Positions 1 through 9,560 of a stretch of DNA of 64,000 nt are shown in pieces. Origin of the DNA: Burkholderia sp. Bp9143 (GTDB taxonomy: Bacteria > Pseudomonadota > Gammaproteobacteria > Burkholderiales > Burkholderiaceae); NCBI RefSeq assembly GCF_003853645.1, contig NZ_QTPO01000005.1:62001-126000 (forward strand), read 5' to 3'. The first letter of the stretch is position 1; each line of letters opens with the position of its first letter. A program made the translations under genes and the position numbers. The notes under the pieces were generated by a model. The model had not been told where the DNA came from, ran no database searches, and saw nothing but the letters and a program-made list of their open reading frames with translations.

Positions 1-293
1 GCGAGCGTCGCGAACGCCTCGCGATCGCGGAAGAACCACGTCTCCGGCACGACGAACAGTTCGATCAGCGCGCGCCGTTCGTCGGCCGACGCGTTGAGCT
101 GCTGCCAGTAGGCATCGAGCGCTTCCGGCGTGACGGGCGGCCGCGCCGCCGACGGCAGCCGCTCGCCGTCGCCCTGCAGCGCCTGCACGCGCTCCGTCAG
201 CGCGCGGCTCAGGAAATCGTTGCCGAGCGAATCGGGGTCGATGCCGGTCTCGCGCAGCAGCCAGCCGCGAAATCGCGAATCGGACTCTTTCAT
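1..293 (-). CDS. wspC: CheR-type chemotaxis methyltransferase WspC, 5' part only
   Basis: Only the N-terminal 97 or so residues are present; the gene continues off the left edge. CheR-family enzymes methylate glutamates on chemoreceptors using S-adenosylmethionine. The reading frame opens with ATG at 293 and encodes a start of the form [10 protein letters not shown], followed by a helical CheR-N-like segment and a VPETWFFRDREAF stretch, which is the typical entry to the CheR catalytic domain. The start codon overlaps the stop of the CheW-like gene (ATGA, 290-293), so the two are translationally coupled. Position directly after wspA and wspB identifies it as WspC, the methyltransferase that adapts the WspA receptor. 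The TPR region expected in WspC cannot be seen here. Confidence 0.85.
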   Translation of the reverse strand, partial: MKESDSRFRGWLLRETGIDPDSLGNDFLSRALTERVQALQGDGERLPSAARPPVTPEALDAYWQQLNASADERRALIELFVVPETWFFRDREAFATL

Positions 294-802
294 GCGGACT
301 CCCCTCCGTGGCCCGGCAGGCCGTCGAACAGATACAGGCGCGCAACGTCGTCGATCAGGTCCGACACCGAGACCTGCTGCACGATCCCGTCGGGCGTGTT
401 CGCGACGCGCCCGAGCCAGCGCGTGCGCGCGGTCGATACGCCGCTGGCGCGAAACGCCGTGCGGTCGATCCGCAGCGTCTGCGTCGCGCGCTCGACGATC
501 AGGCCGATCACGCGCTCGCGGTCGCGCTGCCCGACGCGATAGCGAACCATCACCAGCCGCGTCGAACGCAGCGCATGCGCGCGCCGTTCGAGCGCGAGCA
601 TCGGCACGTCGATCACGGGCACCGGCTGGCCGCCGCGCATCAGCAGCCCGGCAATCCATGCGGGCGCGCCGGGCACGGCCTTGGTGGTCGCGAGCGGCAA
701 CACCTCGTCGATGTCGGCCGCGTCGAGCGCATAGCGCTCGCCGTCGAGCTCGAACATCAGGAACAGCGCATGCGCGCCGCCTTGCGACTCGGCGCGCGTC
801 AC
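290..802 (-). CDS. wspB: CheW-like coupling protein WspB
   Basis: A 170-residue CheW-domain protein. The core begins near residue 12 with an [21 protein letters not shown] segment, the usual first strand and helix of the CheW fold, and continues with a [12 protein letters not shown] strand and a VIGLIVERA segment. CheW proteins bridge a chemoreceptor to a CheA-type kinase at the inner face of the membrane. Its start overlaps the wspA stop and its stop overlaps the wspC start, each by four bases, so it belongs to one tightly coupled operon. Wsp pathways have two CheW homologues, WspB and WspD; the place between wspA and wspC indicates WspB. Confidence is high for the family and good for the specific name. 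Confidence 0.88.
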   Translation of the reverse strand: MTRAESQGGAHALFLMFELDGERYALDAADIDEVLPLATTKAVPGAPAWIAGLLMRGGQPVPVIDVPMLALERRAHALRSTRLVMVRYRVGQRDRERVIGLIVERATQTLRIDRTAFRASGVSTARTRWLGRVANTPDGIVQQVSVSDLIDDVARLYLFDGLPGHGGESA

Positions 803-2475
803 GCGTCGACCTTGAAGCGCGACACGCTGGTGCGCAACTGGTTCGCGACGAGCGTCAGGTCGTCGATCGCCTGCGACGACTGGCGCAGCGATTCGGCCGT
901 CTGCTGCGCGGCTTCCGACAGTTGCGACAGCGCCTGCGTGATCTGCTCGGCACCGTTCGCCTGCGTCTGCATCCCTTCGTTGACCATCTGGAAGCGCGGC
1001 GCGAGCGTCTGCACCTCGGCGATGATCTGCGACAGCTGCCCACCGACCTGCTGCACGTCGAGCATCCCGCGACGCACTTCCTCGGAGAACTTGTCCATCC
1101 CCATCACGCCTGCCGACACGGCCGACTGGATCTCCTTCACCGTCTGCTCGATGTCGTAGGTCGCCACGGCGGTCTGGTCGGCGAGGCGGCGGATCTCGGT
1201 CGCGACGACCGCGAAGCCGCGGCCGTACTCGCCGGCCTTCTCGGCCTCGATCGCCGCGTTCAGCGACAGCAGGTTCGTCTGGTCGGCCACCTTGGTGATC
1301 GTCGCGACGACCTGGTTGATGTTCAGCGCCTTCTCGTTGAGGATCGCGAGCTTCGCATTCACCGAACCCGCCGCATCCATCACGCTGCGCATGGTCTCGC
1401 CCATCCGCGTGAGGCCGCTCTGGCTCACGCCCGCGAGCGTCGCCGACTGCTCGGCCACGCCGGCCACCTCGTTCATCGTGCGCAGCAGGTCGCGCGACGT
1501 CGCGAAGATCTCGCGCGACGTTGCACCGATCTCGGTTGTCGTCGCCGCGGTTTCGTTCGCGGTCGCCTGCTGCTCGCGCGACGTCGCCGCGATTTCGGCG
1601 ACCGACGTCGTCACCTGCAGCGACGACTGCTGCGCGCGCGCGACCAGTTCGGTCAGCTCGTCGGCCATCCGGTTGAAGCCCGTCTCGAGCGTGCCGAATT
1701 CATCGCGGCGGCGCAGGTCGAGGCGACGGGTCAGGTTGCCGGTGCGCATCACGTCGTGCACCTCGACGAGCCGCGCCATCGGCACGGTAACCGCGCGGAA
1801 CAGCCCGTAGCCGAGCGCGAGCGCGGACAGCAGCACGATGCCCAGCGCGGTAGCGAGCACGATCTCGGTGTCCTGCACCGACTCGCGGATCAGCTTCGCG
1901 GACTGGTCGGCGAACTTGCGGTTCTCCTGCACCAGCGAATTCGCGTTGCGCACGACCTCGGCCCATGCCGGCTGCACCTTCGCGTACGCGGCGACGGACT
2001 CTTCGTGCGATACCCGATGCTTTTGCACGGCGTCGTTCAGGAGCGGCAGGTAGCGATCGAACGACGCGCGGAACGTCGCAAAGCGCTGACGATCGTCGTC
2101 GCGGAACGTCGTGTTCTGGTAGTCGACCGACAACGACTCGACGTCCTTCACCGCATCGCCGATCTTCGCGAGATCGCGCTGGACGGCCTCGGGATCGGTA
2201 TCGACGAACGTCGCCTGCTGCAGCATCGTGAACGATTCGTTGACCGCCCCGCGCAGCGACGCCGCGAGATAGACGCCCGGCAGCGAGTCGCGTTCGATGC
2301 TGACGGCTTCGCTGTTGATCGCGCGCAGGCGCTCGTAGGACACGCCGGCCGTCACCAGCATCAGCACGAACAGCACGCCGAAGCTGAGCAGGATACGGTT
2401 GCCGAGCGTCAGCCGGGCGGCGCCGATCGTCGGGTGCAGGCTTTCATTGGTCGCGCGGGGCGTCACGGTGGCCAT
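799..2475 (-). CDS. wspA: Methyl-accepting chemotaxis receptor WspA
   Basis: A 558-residue membrane chemoreceptor. One transmembrane helix lies near residues 25-47 and a second near 205-228, enclosing a periplasmic four-helix-type sensor region. A HAMP linker follows (about 225-285), then a long coiled-coil signalling domain with the conserved hairpin tip around [20 protein letters not shown]. The tip and the following [13 protein letters not shown] segment resemble the WspA subclass rather than flagellar receptors. In Pseudomonas and Burkholderia, WspA senses surface contact and activates the WspE kinase. It sits 123 bases behind the hybrid kinase gene and overlaps wspB by four bases. The ATG at 2475 lacks a strong ribosome binding site. 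Confidence 0.9.
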   Translation of the reverse strand: MATVTPRATNESLHPTIGAARLTLGNRILLSFGVLFVLMLVTAGVSYERLRAINSEAVSIERDSLPGVYLAASLRGAVNESFTMLQQATFVDTDPEAVQRDLAKIGDAVKDVESLSVDYQNTTFRDDDRQRFATFRASFDRYLPLLNDAVQKHRVSHEESVAAYAKVQPAWAEVVRNANSLVQENRKFADQSAKLIRESVQDTEIVLATALGIVLLSALALGYGLFRAVTVPMARLVEVHDVMRTGNLTRRLDLRRRDEFGTLETGFNRMADELTELVARAQQSSLQVTTSVAEIAATSREQQATANETAATTTEIGATSREIFATSRDLLRTMNEVAGVAEQSATLAGVSQSGLTRMGETMRSVMDAAGSVNAKLAILNEKALNINQVVATITKVADQTNLLSLNAAIEAEKAGEYGRGFAVVATEIRRLADQTAVATYDIEQTVKEIQSAVSAGVMGMDKFSEEVRRGMLDVQQVGGQLSQIIAEVQTLAPRFQMVNEGMQTQANGAEQITQALSQLSEAAQQTAESLRQSSQAIDDLTLVANQLRTSVSRFKVDA

Positions 2476-2598
2476 GTTCGTTATGGGTTTTCTATAATCA
2501 GCGTTGAAAAAAACCGCGCCCGCCTGCGCGCCGGACGGCGCGCCACGAGCGAATCGGGGTCCGCGGGCAGCGCGGCACCGGCGGGCCGCGCCGCGAAA

Positions 2599-3690
2599 TC
2601 ATCGCTCCGCTTGCGCCGGCAGCCGAAGCGCGACCATGAAGCCGCGCGCCGTATTGCGCATCAGGATCTGGCCGCGATGCCGCGCGGCTGTCGCGCGGAC
2701 GAACGCAAGCCCGAGGCCGAAGCCGCCGCGCGCCGCGCCATGCGCGGATTCGAGTCGCACGAACGACTCGGTCGCGGCCGCGCGCTGCTCGGACGCGATG
2801 CCGGCGCCGGCGTCCTCGACGCCGATCAGCCAGGCACCGTCGTCGTCGCTCAGCGTGCAATGCACGTCCGTGCCGGCCGGGCCGTACTTCAGCGCGTTGT
2901 CGATCAGGTTCGCGACCGCGCGCGTGAGCATCATGCGGTCGCCCATCGTCACGCACTCGGTGTCGGGCACGTGGGCGACGACCCGGCTGCCGAATCCGGC
3001 CGCCTTCTCCCACAGCTGGTCGACGGCGTCGAGCACGATCTCGTTGAGACTCAGGACCTCGTGCGCGCGGCGTTCCGACTGCGCGCGCGTCAGGTGGATG
3101 AAGCCGTCCGCGAGCGCGAGCGCGCGCCGGGCGTGGCCGGAAATGCGCTCCATGATCGCCGGCATGTCGCCGTGCTCGGTCCGGTAGACCTCGAGCAACG
3201 CGAGGATCGACGTCTGCGGCGAGCGCATGTCGTGCGACAGGAAATCCAGCGCTTCGTCGCGCTGCCGCGACATCAGGTACGAATTCGAGTGATAGCGGAT
3301 GCGCGCGGTCAGTTCCATCGCGTCCGGGAGCTTCACGAGATAGTCGTTCGCGCCGGCGATGAACGCCTCGCGCTTGACGATCGGCTCCTCCTTCGCCGAC
3401 AGCACGATGATCGGCACGCGTGCGGTGCCGGCGTCCGCGCGCCACGCGCGAACGAGGTCGAGGCCGTCGATTTCCGGCATCACGAGATCCTGCAGGATGA
3501 CCGTCGGCTTCACGTCGCGCGCGACCGCCATCGCCCGGTGCGCGTCGGTGCACACATGCAGGTCGATGTCGTGCTCGCCCCGCAGCGCGCGACGGATCAC
3601 CTCACCGACGAACGGCTGATCGTCGACGAGCAGAACCGATAGCCCCGACTCGAGACAATCAGGCGCATTTTCACCGCTCGATTCTTTCAT
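2599..3690 (-). CDS. wspH: Hybrid receiver-histidine kinase, WspHRR type
   Basis: A 363-residue cytoplasmic protein with an N-terminal receiver and a C-terminal kinase. The receiver starts at VLLVDDQPFVGEV, with the phospho-acceptor Asp in ILQDLVMPEIDG and the conserved Lys in ANDYLVKLPDA. A dimerisation/phosphotransfer helix contains LDFLSHDMRSP, with the His and the usual following acidic residue. The ATPase domain shows LIDNALKYGPAG (N box), GVEDAGAGI (G1) and GGFGLGLAFV (G2). It has no GGDEF domain. Burkholderia wsp operons are known to carry such a kinase/receiver gene in place of the wspR diguanylate cyclase. ATG at 3690 follows a GAAGCGG sequence; an in-frame GTG at 3732 would add 14 residues and repeats the MKES start. 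Confidence 0.82.
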   Translation of the reverse strand: MKESSGENAPDCLESGLSVLLVDDQPFVGEVIRRALRGEHDIDLHVCTDAHRAMAVARDVKPTVILQDLVMPEIDGLDLVRAWRADAGTARVPIIVLSAKEEPIVKREAFIAGANDYLVKLPDAMELTARIRYHSNSYLMSRQRDEALDFLSHDMRSPQTSILALLEVYRTEHGDMPAIMERISGHARRALALADGFIHLTRAQSERRAHEVLSLNEIVLDAVDQLWEKAAGFGSRVVAHVPDTECVTMGDRMMLTRAVANLIDNALKYGPAGTDVHCTLSDDDGAWLIGVEDAGAGIASEQRAAATESFVRLESAHGAARGGFGLGLAFVRATAARHRGQILMRNTARGFMVALRLPAQAER

Positions 3691-4237
3691 AAATACCGCT
3701 TCAAACGCCAAATCTCCAATTGATTCTTTCACAGGAGTTGTTTATCCGACTTGGACGCAATCTCAATTTAGTGGCTGAGTAATCCGCTTGTTATTGCCGA
3801 TCTGGCCTGTCGGCATTGCCTCACGGGGCTCCGAACGCCGATTTTCCCCCGACGACGGTCGCATTACCTCCGCTTTCTTTCTCTCAATAAAGATAACCGG
3901 CTGATTCTAAATGAAATTAGAACACAGCATCTATCTCCTTCCGGTTTAGTTTTGCCAAATATGGTGAAAGAGAGGGATTCAGATAAATCAGATCATTTCC
4001 GGACGCGAAAGACGACAACGTTTGCGAAGCCGGCGCCACGAGGTTTGCATGCGCTGCAAGGCCCTCGCGTCGAACGTATCGGGGCCGGATTCCGATGCGA
4101 CGGAATCGGAGAGCGGGAGGGGGAAAGTCGCGCGCCGCGACCGGATCGGCCGCGACGCGAAGGCATGGGGCGCCGCCGGCCGAACCCGGTTGGCGCGGCA
4201 AGGCGGCCGTGCGTTCACGGCCCGCCCGCGTGGCCGG
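3691..4237. promoter_or_regulatory. Intergenic region upstream of the wsp operon
   Basis: About 550 bases without a convincing gene. The half nearest the kinase gene is much richer in A+T than the coding DNA around it (for example around 3880-3970), as expected of a promoter region. A 6-base inverted repeat, TGCCGA and TCGGCA, separated by nine bases, lies at 3795-3815 and could be an operator for the wsp operon. I could not identify a convincing -35/-10 pair. The right-hand part (about 4020-4237) is G+C rich and is probably the 3' flank of the antiporter gene; no clear terminator hairpin is visible. Confidence 0.4.
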
Positions 4238-5821
4238 TTACCCGCGCGCGTGCTGCGCGGACACTTCCTGCAGATCGAGATCGCGCTCGACCATGTGCAG
4301 CATCTCGTCGTGAATGCGGCCCGATCGGTGCAGGCTCAGCAGTTCGGCCCGCCCGGCCTTGATCCCGGCAAGGACGACGTCGTAGTGCGCGATGCGGACC
4401 TCCGCCGGATATTCAGGCTCGTCCTTCGCCCGCTCGGTCAGTTCCGCACGATACGTGTATTGCTCCAGCAGGCGCGGGTGAATCACCTTGCCGCTGTCGT
4501 CGCGCACCAGCGGCTGGATCGCCGCGAGCTGTGCTGCCTCGATATGCGCCCACGTCTGCGGCTCGGTCAGATGATGCGTGGCGCGCTCTTCGCGTTGCGG
4601 CAGGCGCAGCAGCCGGATCAGCGGCCCGATGGTCGTGCCCTGCAGCAGCACGGTGACGAGGATCACCGCGAACGACGCGACCAGGATCACGTCGCGGCCC
4701 GGCATCGCCTCCGGCAGCGACAGCGCGATCGCCAGCGTCACGACCCCGCGCATGCCGGCCCAGCTCATGACCGTCGCGGCCTTCCAGTCGGGCGCGCCGC
4801 CACGCCGCACGATCCCGCGTACCGGCCACTTCAGCACTTCTACGGCATAGACCCACACGAAGCGCGACACGATCACGGCCGCCAGCACCGCGAGCACGGC
4901 CGGCATCATCGTGCCGAGCACCTGCTCGAAACCGCCGAGCCGGTGGATCGCGCCGCGCAGCGACAGCCCGATCAGCACGAACACCAGCGCCTCGAGCAGG
5001 AACACGATGACCCGCCAGAACGCGGTGCCGCGCGTGCGCACGGCCGCCGAAAACACTTCGTGCTGGTGCCAGCCGATGATCATGCCGGCCGTGACCGTCG
5101 CGATCACACCCGACACCTCGACCATTTCGCCGGCGATGTACGCGATCCAGCCGGCGATCACCGCCACGGTGATCACCAGATAGTCGTCGTCGAGCAGCTT
5201 CAGGAACCACACGACGAGCTTGCCGACCAGGAAGCCGACCACGACGCCGCCGAGCCCGAGTTCCGCGAAGCGCACGACCGCGTGCTCGAAGCTGAACGCG
5301 CCCGTCAGCGCGGCGGCGACCGCGAAGCGGAACAGCACCAGGCCCGCCGCGTCGTTCAGCAGGCTCTCCCCTTCGAGCAGCACCATCAGGCGGCGCGGCA
5401 GCGCGACGCGTTCGAGCACCGCCTTCGCGGCCACCGCATCGGGCGGCGACACGATCGCGCCGAGCGCGAAGCACGCGGCCCACGGCAGCGACGGCACGAC
5501 CCAGTGCACGGCGAAGCCGACCGCGAATGTCGTGAACACCACGGCGCCGATCGCGAGCAGCAGGATGCCGCCCACGTTGTGCTTGAACTCCTCCCACACC
5601 GTGAAATACGCGCCGTCCATCAGCAGCGGCGGCAGGAACACGAGCAGCACGAGTTCCGGATCGAGGTTGATCGGCGGCAGGCCGGGAATGAACGCGATGC
5701 CGATGCCGCCGATCAGCAGCGCGGCCGCAGGCGGCAACCGCAGCCGCTTGGCGATGCATTCGAGCGCGACGATCGCGAGGAATGACAACAGAATCAGCTT
5801 GAATGCCGAGACGGGGGACAT
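4238..5821 (-). CDS. Na+/H+ antiporter, CPA1 (NhaP/YjcE) family
   Basis: A 527-residue inner-membrane protein exchanging Na+ (or K+) for protons. About twelve hydrophobic segments cover residues 5-400, followed by a hydrophilic cytoplasmic tail of about 120 residues. CPA1 signatures are visible: FALGAIVSPPDAVAAKAVL (the paired acidic-site helix with the SPPD motif), EGESLLNDAAGLV (the ND motif of the transport core) and AGMRGVVTLAIALSLP near residue 350. The start is ATG at 5821, preceded by GAGG at a good distance; an upstream in-frame start would put an Arg-rich stretch before the first membrane helix. It is a single gene, separated from the wsp operon and from the aldehyde dehydrogenase gene. 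The exact ion cannot be read from the sequence. Confidence 0.9.
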   Translation of the reverse strand: MSPVSAFKLILLSFLAIVALECIAKRLRLPPAAALLIGGIGIAFIPGLPPINLDPELVLLVFLPPLLMDGAYFTVWEEFKHNVGGILLLAIGAVVFTTFAVGFAVHWVVPSLPWAACFALGAIVSPPDAVAAKAVLERVALPRRLMVLLEGESLLNDAAGLVLFRFAVAAALTGAFSFEHAVVRFAELGLGGVVVGFLVGKLVVWFLKLLDDDYLVITVAVIAGWIAYIAGEMVEVSGVIATVTAGMIIGWHQHEVFSAAVRTRGTAFWRVIVFLLEALVFVLIGLSLRGAIHRLGGFEQVLGTMMPAVLAVLAAVIVSRFVWVYAVEVLKWPVRGIVRRGGAPDWKAATVMSWAGMRGVVTLAIALSLPEAMPGRDVILVASFAVILVTVLLQGTTIGPLIRLLRLPQREERATHHLTEPQTWAHIEAAQLAAIQPLVRDDSGKVIHPRLLEQYTYRAELTERAKDEPEYPAEVRIAHYDVVLAGIKAGRAELLSLHRSGRIHDEMLHMVERDLDLQEVSAQHARG

Positions 5822-6064
5822 GAATCGACCTCGTGAGGAATGAATGCGCATGCCAGCCGGTGTCGTACCCTGGTTGGCTATTTCGCGCGATTACATCACG
5901 ATGCGACGCGTGCAGTCGAGCGTGTTCGGCCGGCGCGACACGCGGTGCCGCCACGATGGCGCACGGCGCGAGTCGCCGCACCCGTCGGTGTGCGCCGAAA
6001 CGAAAACGGCACGCGGGCCGGCGCGATCGCCCGCCCGCGTGCCGTCATGCCGCCTCCCCTCGCG

Positions 6065-7498
6065 CTAGCGGCGCCGCACGACCATCAGCCGCGGCTCGGT
6101 CATGTCCTCGATCGCGTAGCGGATCCCTTCGCGGCCGAGCCCCGAATCCTTCACGCCGCCATACGGCATGTTGTCGACGCGGAACGACGGCACATCGTTG
6201 ATCACGACGCCGCCCACCTCCAGTTCGTCCCATGCGCGCTGCGCATGCGCGAGCGAATCGGTGAACACGCCGGCCTGCAGCCCGAAGTCGCTGTCGTTGA
6301 CGCGCGTGAGCGCATCGTCGAAGCGCTCGAACTTCTCGAGGATCGCGACCGGACCGAATGCCTCCTTGCGGTAGAGATCCTGTTCGCGGCCCACGTTTTC
6401 CAGCAGCGTCGCCTCGAACATCGCGCCGTCGACCTTGCCGCCCGCGACGATCTTCGCGCCCGCCGCAACGGCTGCGTCCATCCAGCCCGACAGCCGGCGC
6501 GATTCGGATTCGGAGATCATCGGGCCGACGAACGTTGACGGATCCTTCGGATCGCCCATCTTCAGCGAACGTGTCTTCGCGACCAGCTTGTCGCGCAGTG
6601 CGTCGTACAGGTCCGCATGCACGAGGATCCGCTGCACGCCGATGCAGCTCTGGCCCGACTGGTAATACGCACCGAACGCGAGGCGATCGACCACGTAGTC
6701 GAGCTGATCACGCTGATCCGCGTCGACGATCGCCGCCGCGTTGCCGCCGAGTTCGAGCACGACTTTCTTCTTGCCGGCCTTCTCTTTCAGCGCCCAGCCC
6801 ACGGCCGGCGAGCCCGTGAACGACAGCAGCTTGAAGCGCTCGTCGGTCGTGAACAGGTCGGCGCCGTCGCGATGCGCGGGCAGCACCGAAAACGCGCCCT
6901 TCGGCAGGTCGGTTTCCGCGAGCACCTCGCCGATGATCAGCGCGCCGATCGGCGTGCGGCTCGCGGGCTTCAGCACGAATGGACAGCCCGCGGCCAGCGC
7001 GGGTGCGACCTTGTGCGCGGCGAGGTTCAGCGGGAAGTTGAACGGCGAGATGAACGAGCACGGGCCGATCGGCACGCGCCGCGTATAGCCGGTATAGCCT
7101 TGCGCGCGCGCCGAGATCTCGAGGTTGATCACTTCGCCGTCGATGCGCACCGACTCCTCGGACGCGACGCGGAATGTATCGATCAGCCGCGTCACCTCGC
7201 CCTTCGAATCGTTGATCGGCTTGCCGGCCTCGATGCACAGCGCCTCGGCCAGCTCGTCGAAGCGCTCGCGAAAGCGCGCGACGCAGTGGTCGAGCACCGC
7301 CTGCCGCTTGTAGGCCGGCAACTCGCGCATCGGCTTCGCGGCGTCGACCGCCGCGCCGATGGCCGCATCGATCGCCTTCGCGTCGGCCAGCGCGACACGC
7401 GTCGCGACCTTGCCGCTGAACTTGTCGGTCACTTCCAGATCGGTGTTCGCGTAGACGGCCTCGTTGGCCAGATAGTACGGATAGGTATCCTTCAGCAT
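6065..7498 (-). CDS. Aldehyde dehydrogenase, NAD(P)-dependent
   Basis: A 477-residue soluble aldehyde dehydrogenase that oxidises an aldehyde to the acid (or acyl product) using NAD(P)+. Catalytic residues can be placed: Asn154 in SPFNFPLN, Glu249 in LELGGNAA, and the nucleophile Cys285 in SGQSCIGVQR. The cofactor loop FTGSPAVGW lies near 227. The subfamily resembles phosphonoacetaldehyde/glyceraldehyde-type and lactaldehyde-type dehydrogenases, but the substrate cannot be assigned. The gene lies 28 bases after the acetolactate synthase-like gene on the same strand, so both probably share a transcript. ATG at 7498 follows a GGAAGGAGC ribosome binding site; longer in-frame extensions lack this. 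Confidence 0.85.
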   Translation of the reverse strand: MLKDTYPYYLANEAVYANTDLEVTDKFSGKVATRVALADAKAIDAAIGAAVDAAKPMRELPAYKRQAVLDHCVARFRERFDELAEALCIEAGKPINDSKGEVTRLIDTFRVASEESVRIDGEVINLEISARAQGYTGYTRRVPIGPCSFISPFNFPLNLAAHKVAPALAAGCPFVLKPASRTPIGALIIGEVLAETDLPKGAFSVLPAHRDGADLFTTDERFKLLSFTGSPAVGWALKEKAGKKKVVLELGGNAAAIVDADQRDQLDYVVDRLAFGAYYQSGQSCIGVQRILVHADLYDALRDKLVAKTRSLKMGDPKDPSTFVGPMISESESRRLSGWMDAAVAAGAKIVAGGKVDGAMFEATLLENVGREQDLYRKEAFGPVAILEKFERFDDALTRVNDSDFGLQAGVFTDSLAHAQRAWDELEVGGVVINDVPSFRVDNMPYGGVKDSGLGREGIRYAIEDMTEPRLMVVRRR

Positions 7499-7526
7499 GG
7501 AATGCTCCTTCCGGTGAACTGCGGAT

Positions 7527-9167
7527 TCAGAGTTGCGCCGACAGGCGCTTGATTTCGCGGTTGAGCACGCGCTCGTTGTCCGAATAGTCGATCGGCACAT
7601 CGATCACGTGCACGCCCGGCGTCGCGAAGCAATCGCGCAGCAACGGTTCGAGATCGTCGGCCGCCTCGACGCGATGCCCGTGCGCGCCGTAGCTTTGCGC
7701 ATACGACACGAAATCGGGATTCTTCAGCGTCATCGCGAAATCGGGGAAGTTCATGTTTTCCTGCTTCCAGCGGATCATCCCGAACGCATCGTCGCGCAGG
7801 ATCATCACGACGATGTCGAGCTTCAGCCGCACGGCCGTTTCAAGTTCCTGCGAATTCATCATGAAGCCGCCGTCGCCGCATACGGCGATCACCTTGCGCT
7901 GCGGATGCACGATCTTCGTCGCGATCGCCGACGGCAGGCCCGCGCCCATCGACGCGAGCGCGTTGTCGAGCAGCAGCGAGTTCGGTTCGTGGGCACGCCA
8001 GTAGCGCGCGAACCAGATCTTGTACATCCCGTTGTCGAGACAGACGATCCCGTCGACCGGCAGCGCGTTGTACAGGTCGTTGACGATCCGCACCGGATAC
8101 ATCGGGAAGCGCGGGTCGTGCTGGCCCTTCTCCAGGTGCGCGTCGAAATGCGCCTTGATCATCGCGAAGCGCTCGAAATCCCAGTGCGGCTGCGGCGTCA
8201 CCGCTTCCTTCATCTGCCATACCGCGTTCGCGATGTCGCCGACCACCTCGATCTGCGGGAAGTAGACGGGATCGACCTGCGCGCCGAGGAAGTTCACGTG
8301 GATCACGATCTTGTCGTCCGTGCGCATGAAGAACGGCGGCTTCTCGATCACGTCGTGGCCGACGTTGATGATGCAGTCCGCATGCTCGATCGCGCGGTGC
8401 ACGAAGTCGCCGTCGGACAGCGTCGCGTTGCCGAGCCACAGTGGATGCGTTTCGTCGATCACACCCTTGCCCATCTGCGTCGTGAAGAACGGGATGCCCG
8501 TCTTGTCGACGAATTCGAGCAGCATCTTGCAGGTCGTCTTGCGGTTGCCGCCCGCACCGATCATCAACAGCGGATGACGCGCGGCCTGGATCGCGTCGAT
8601 CGCGTGCGCGACCGCCTTCTCCTCGGCCACCGGCCGCCGGCTGTAGCTGCGCGGAATCGGCTTGCCGTCGCCCTCCTCGTGCGCGATGTCCTCCGGGAGT
8701 TCGAGGTGCGCGGCGCCCGGGCGCTCCTCCTCCGCGCGGCGGAATGCCTCGCGCACCGCCGACGGAATGTTGCCGATCGACACGATCTGCCGCGTGAACT
8801 TCGTGAGCGGCTGCATCATGTCGACGACGTCGACGATCTGGAAGTGGCCCTGCTTGCTGGACTTGATCGGCTTCTGCCCTGTGATCATCAGCATCGGCAT
8901 GCCGCCGAGCTGCGCATACGCGGCGGCCGTCACGAAGTTGGTCGCGCCTGGCCCGAGCGTCGCGAGGCACACGCCGGTGCGGCCGGTCAGGCGGCCGTAG
9001 GTGGCGGCCATGAACCCGGCCGCCTGCTCGTGCCGGGTCAGCACGAGCTTGATCTTCGATCGCCGCAGCGATTCGAGCAGATCGAGGTTTTCCTCGCCGG
9101 GAATGCCGAACACGTACTCGACGCCTTCGGCTTCCAGCGCCTTCACGAACAGATCCGATGCTTTCAT
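7527..9167 (-). CDS. Acetolactate synthase-like ThDP enzyme
   Basis: A 546-residue thiamine-diphosphate enzyme of the large-subunit acetohydroxyacid synthase family, expected to join two pyruvate molecules to 2-acetolactate with loss of CO2. The N-terminal domain starts FGIPGEENLDLLESL and holds the catalytic Glu47 in TRHEQAAGF. A central domain (about 190-330) follows, then the ThDP-binding domain with AVCGDGGFMMNSQELETA near residue 435. The metal-ligand position reads RDDAF where biosynthetic enzymes have NN, a feature shared in part with catabolic acetolactate synthases. No small regulatory subunit or acetolactate decarboxylase gene is adjacent, which argues against a standard branched-chain amino-acid role. 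The dehydrogenase downstream may act on a related aldehyde. Confidence 0.82.
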   Translation of the reverse strand: MKASDLFVKALEAEGVEYVFGIPGEENLDLLESLRRSKIKLVLTRHEQAAGFMAATYGRLTGRTGVCLATLGPGATNFVTAAAYAQLGGMPMLMITGQKPIKSSKQGHFQIVDVVDMMQPLTKFTRQIVSIGNIPSAVREAFRRAEEERPGAAHLELPEDIAHEEGDGKPIPRSYSRRPVAEEKAVAHAIDAIQAARHPLLMIGAGGNRKTTCKMLLEFVDKTGIPFFTTQMGKGVIDETHPLWLGNATLSDGDFVHRAIEHADCIINVGHDVIEKPPFFMRTDDKIVIHVNFLGAQVDPVYFPQIEVVGDIANAVWQMKEAVTPQPHWDFERFAMIKAHFDAHLEKGQHDPRFPMYPVRIVNDLYNALPVDGIVCLDNGMYKIWFARYWRAHEPNSLLLDNALASMGAGLPSAIATKIVHPQRKVIAVCGDGGFMMNSQELETAVRLKLDIVVMILRDDAFGMIRWKQENMNFPDFAMTLKNPDFVSYAQSYGAHGHRVEAADDLEPLLRDCFATPGVHVIDVPIDYSDNERVLNREIKRLSAQL

Positions 9168-9560
9168 GGGGGACTCTCGGTTGATGCCGCCTGCCCGGCT
9201 TACAGGCGCGCGGCGTTCAGAACCCGCGCCGGCCTACGGCACGCGGACGCTTACCTACTGGACACTGACCACGGTGTTGCCCGCCGTGCGAAGCAACGTG
9301 TGCAACGCGCGGCGGCGCCTCCGTATGCAGGAGGACAAACGGATCCGCCCGCGCGCGGCAAGCACGTGCGGGCGGCAAGGACGTTTTTGATTGTAGACGG
9401 ATTCGCGGAATTCCGACTTCGACCGAATGGCCGGGTCCGGCCTCGCGACAGGGTCGGCCTGACGGCCAATTCGGCGTCAAACGGCGCGCGTGGCCCTACT
9501 GTAGGAGCAATCGAATTCCATTCATCGAACCTGTGAACCATGGTTGACATACTGCTATCC
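9168..9560. other. Intergenic region between divergent acetolactate synthase and toxin genes
   Basis: Nearly 400 bases with no convincing gene on either strand. It should contain the promoters of both flanking units. At 9543-9571 there is TTGACA, a 17-base spacer and TACAGT, a near-consensus sigma-70 spacing, but this overlaps the most likely start codon of the toxin gene (9561), so it may be fortuitous or may indicate a leaderless-like transcript. An A+T-richer patch occurs near 9385-9420. Nothing else stands out. Confidence 0.35.

Noticed and set aside
130-3642. Very long plus-strand open frame (1170 codons) opposite the wsp genes
   Set aside because: It is an antisense shadow caused by high third-position G+C. 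Its translation is Arg/His-rich with no domain, while the minus strand encodes clear Wsp proteins.
3917-4218. Short minus-strand frames between the antiporter and the wsp operon
   Set aside because: Low-complexity Arg/Pro/Ala translations with no ribosome site; the region is better read as promoter and 3' flank.
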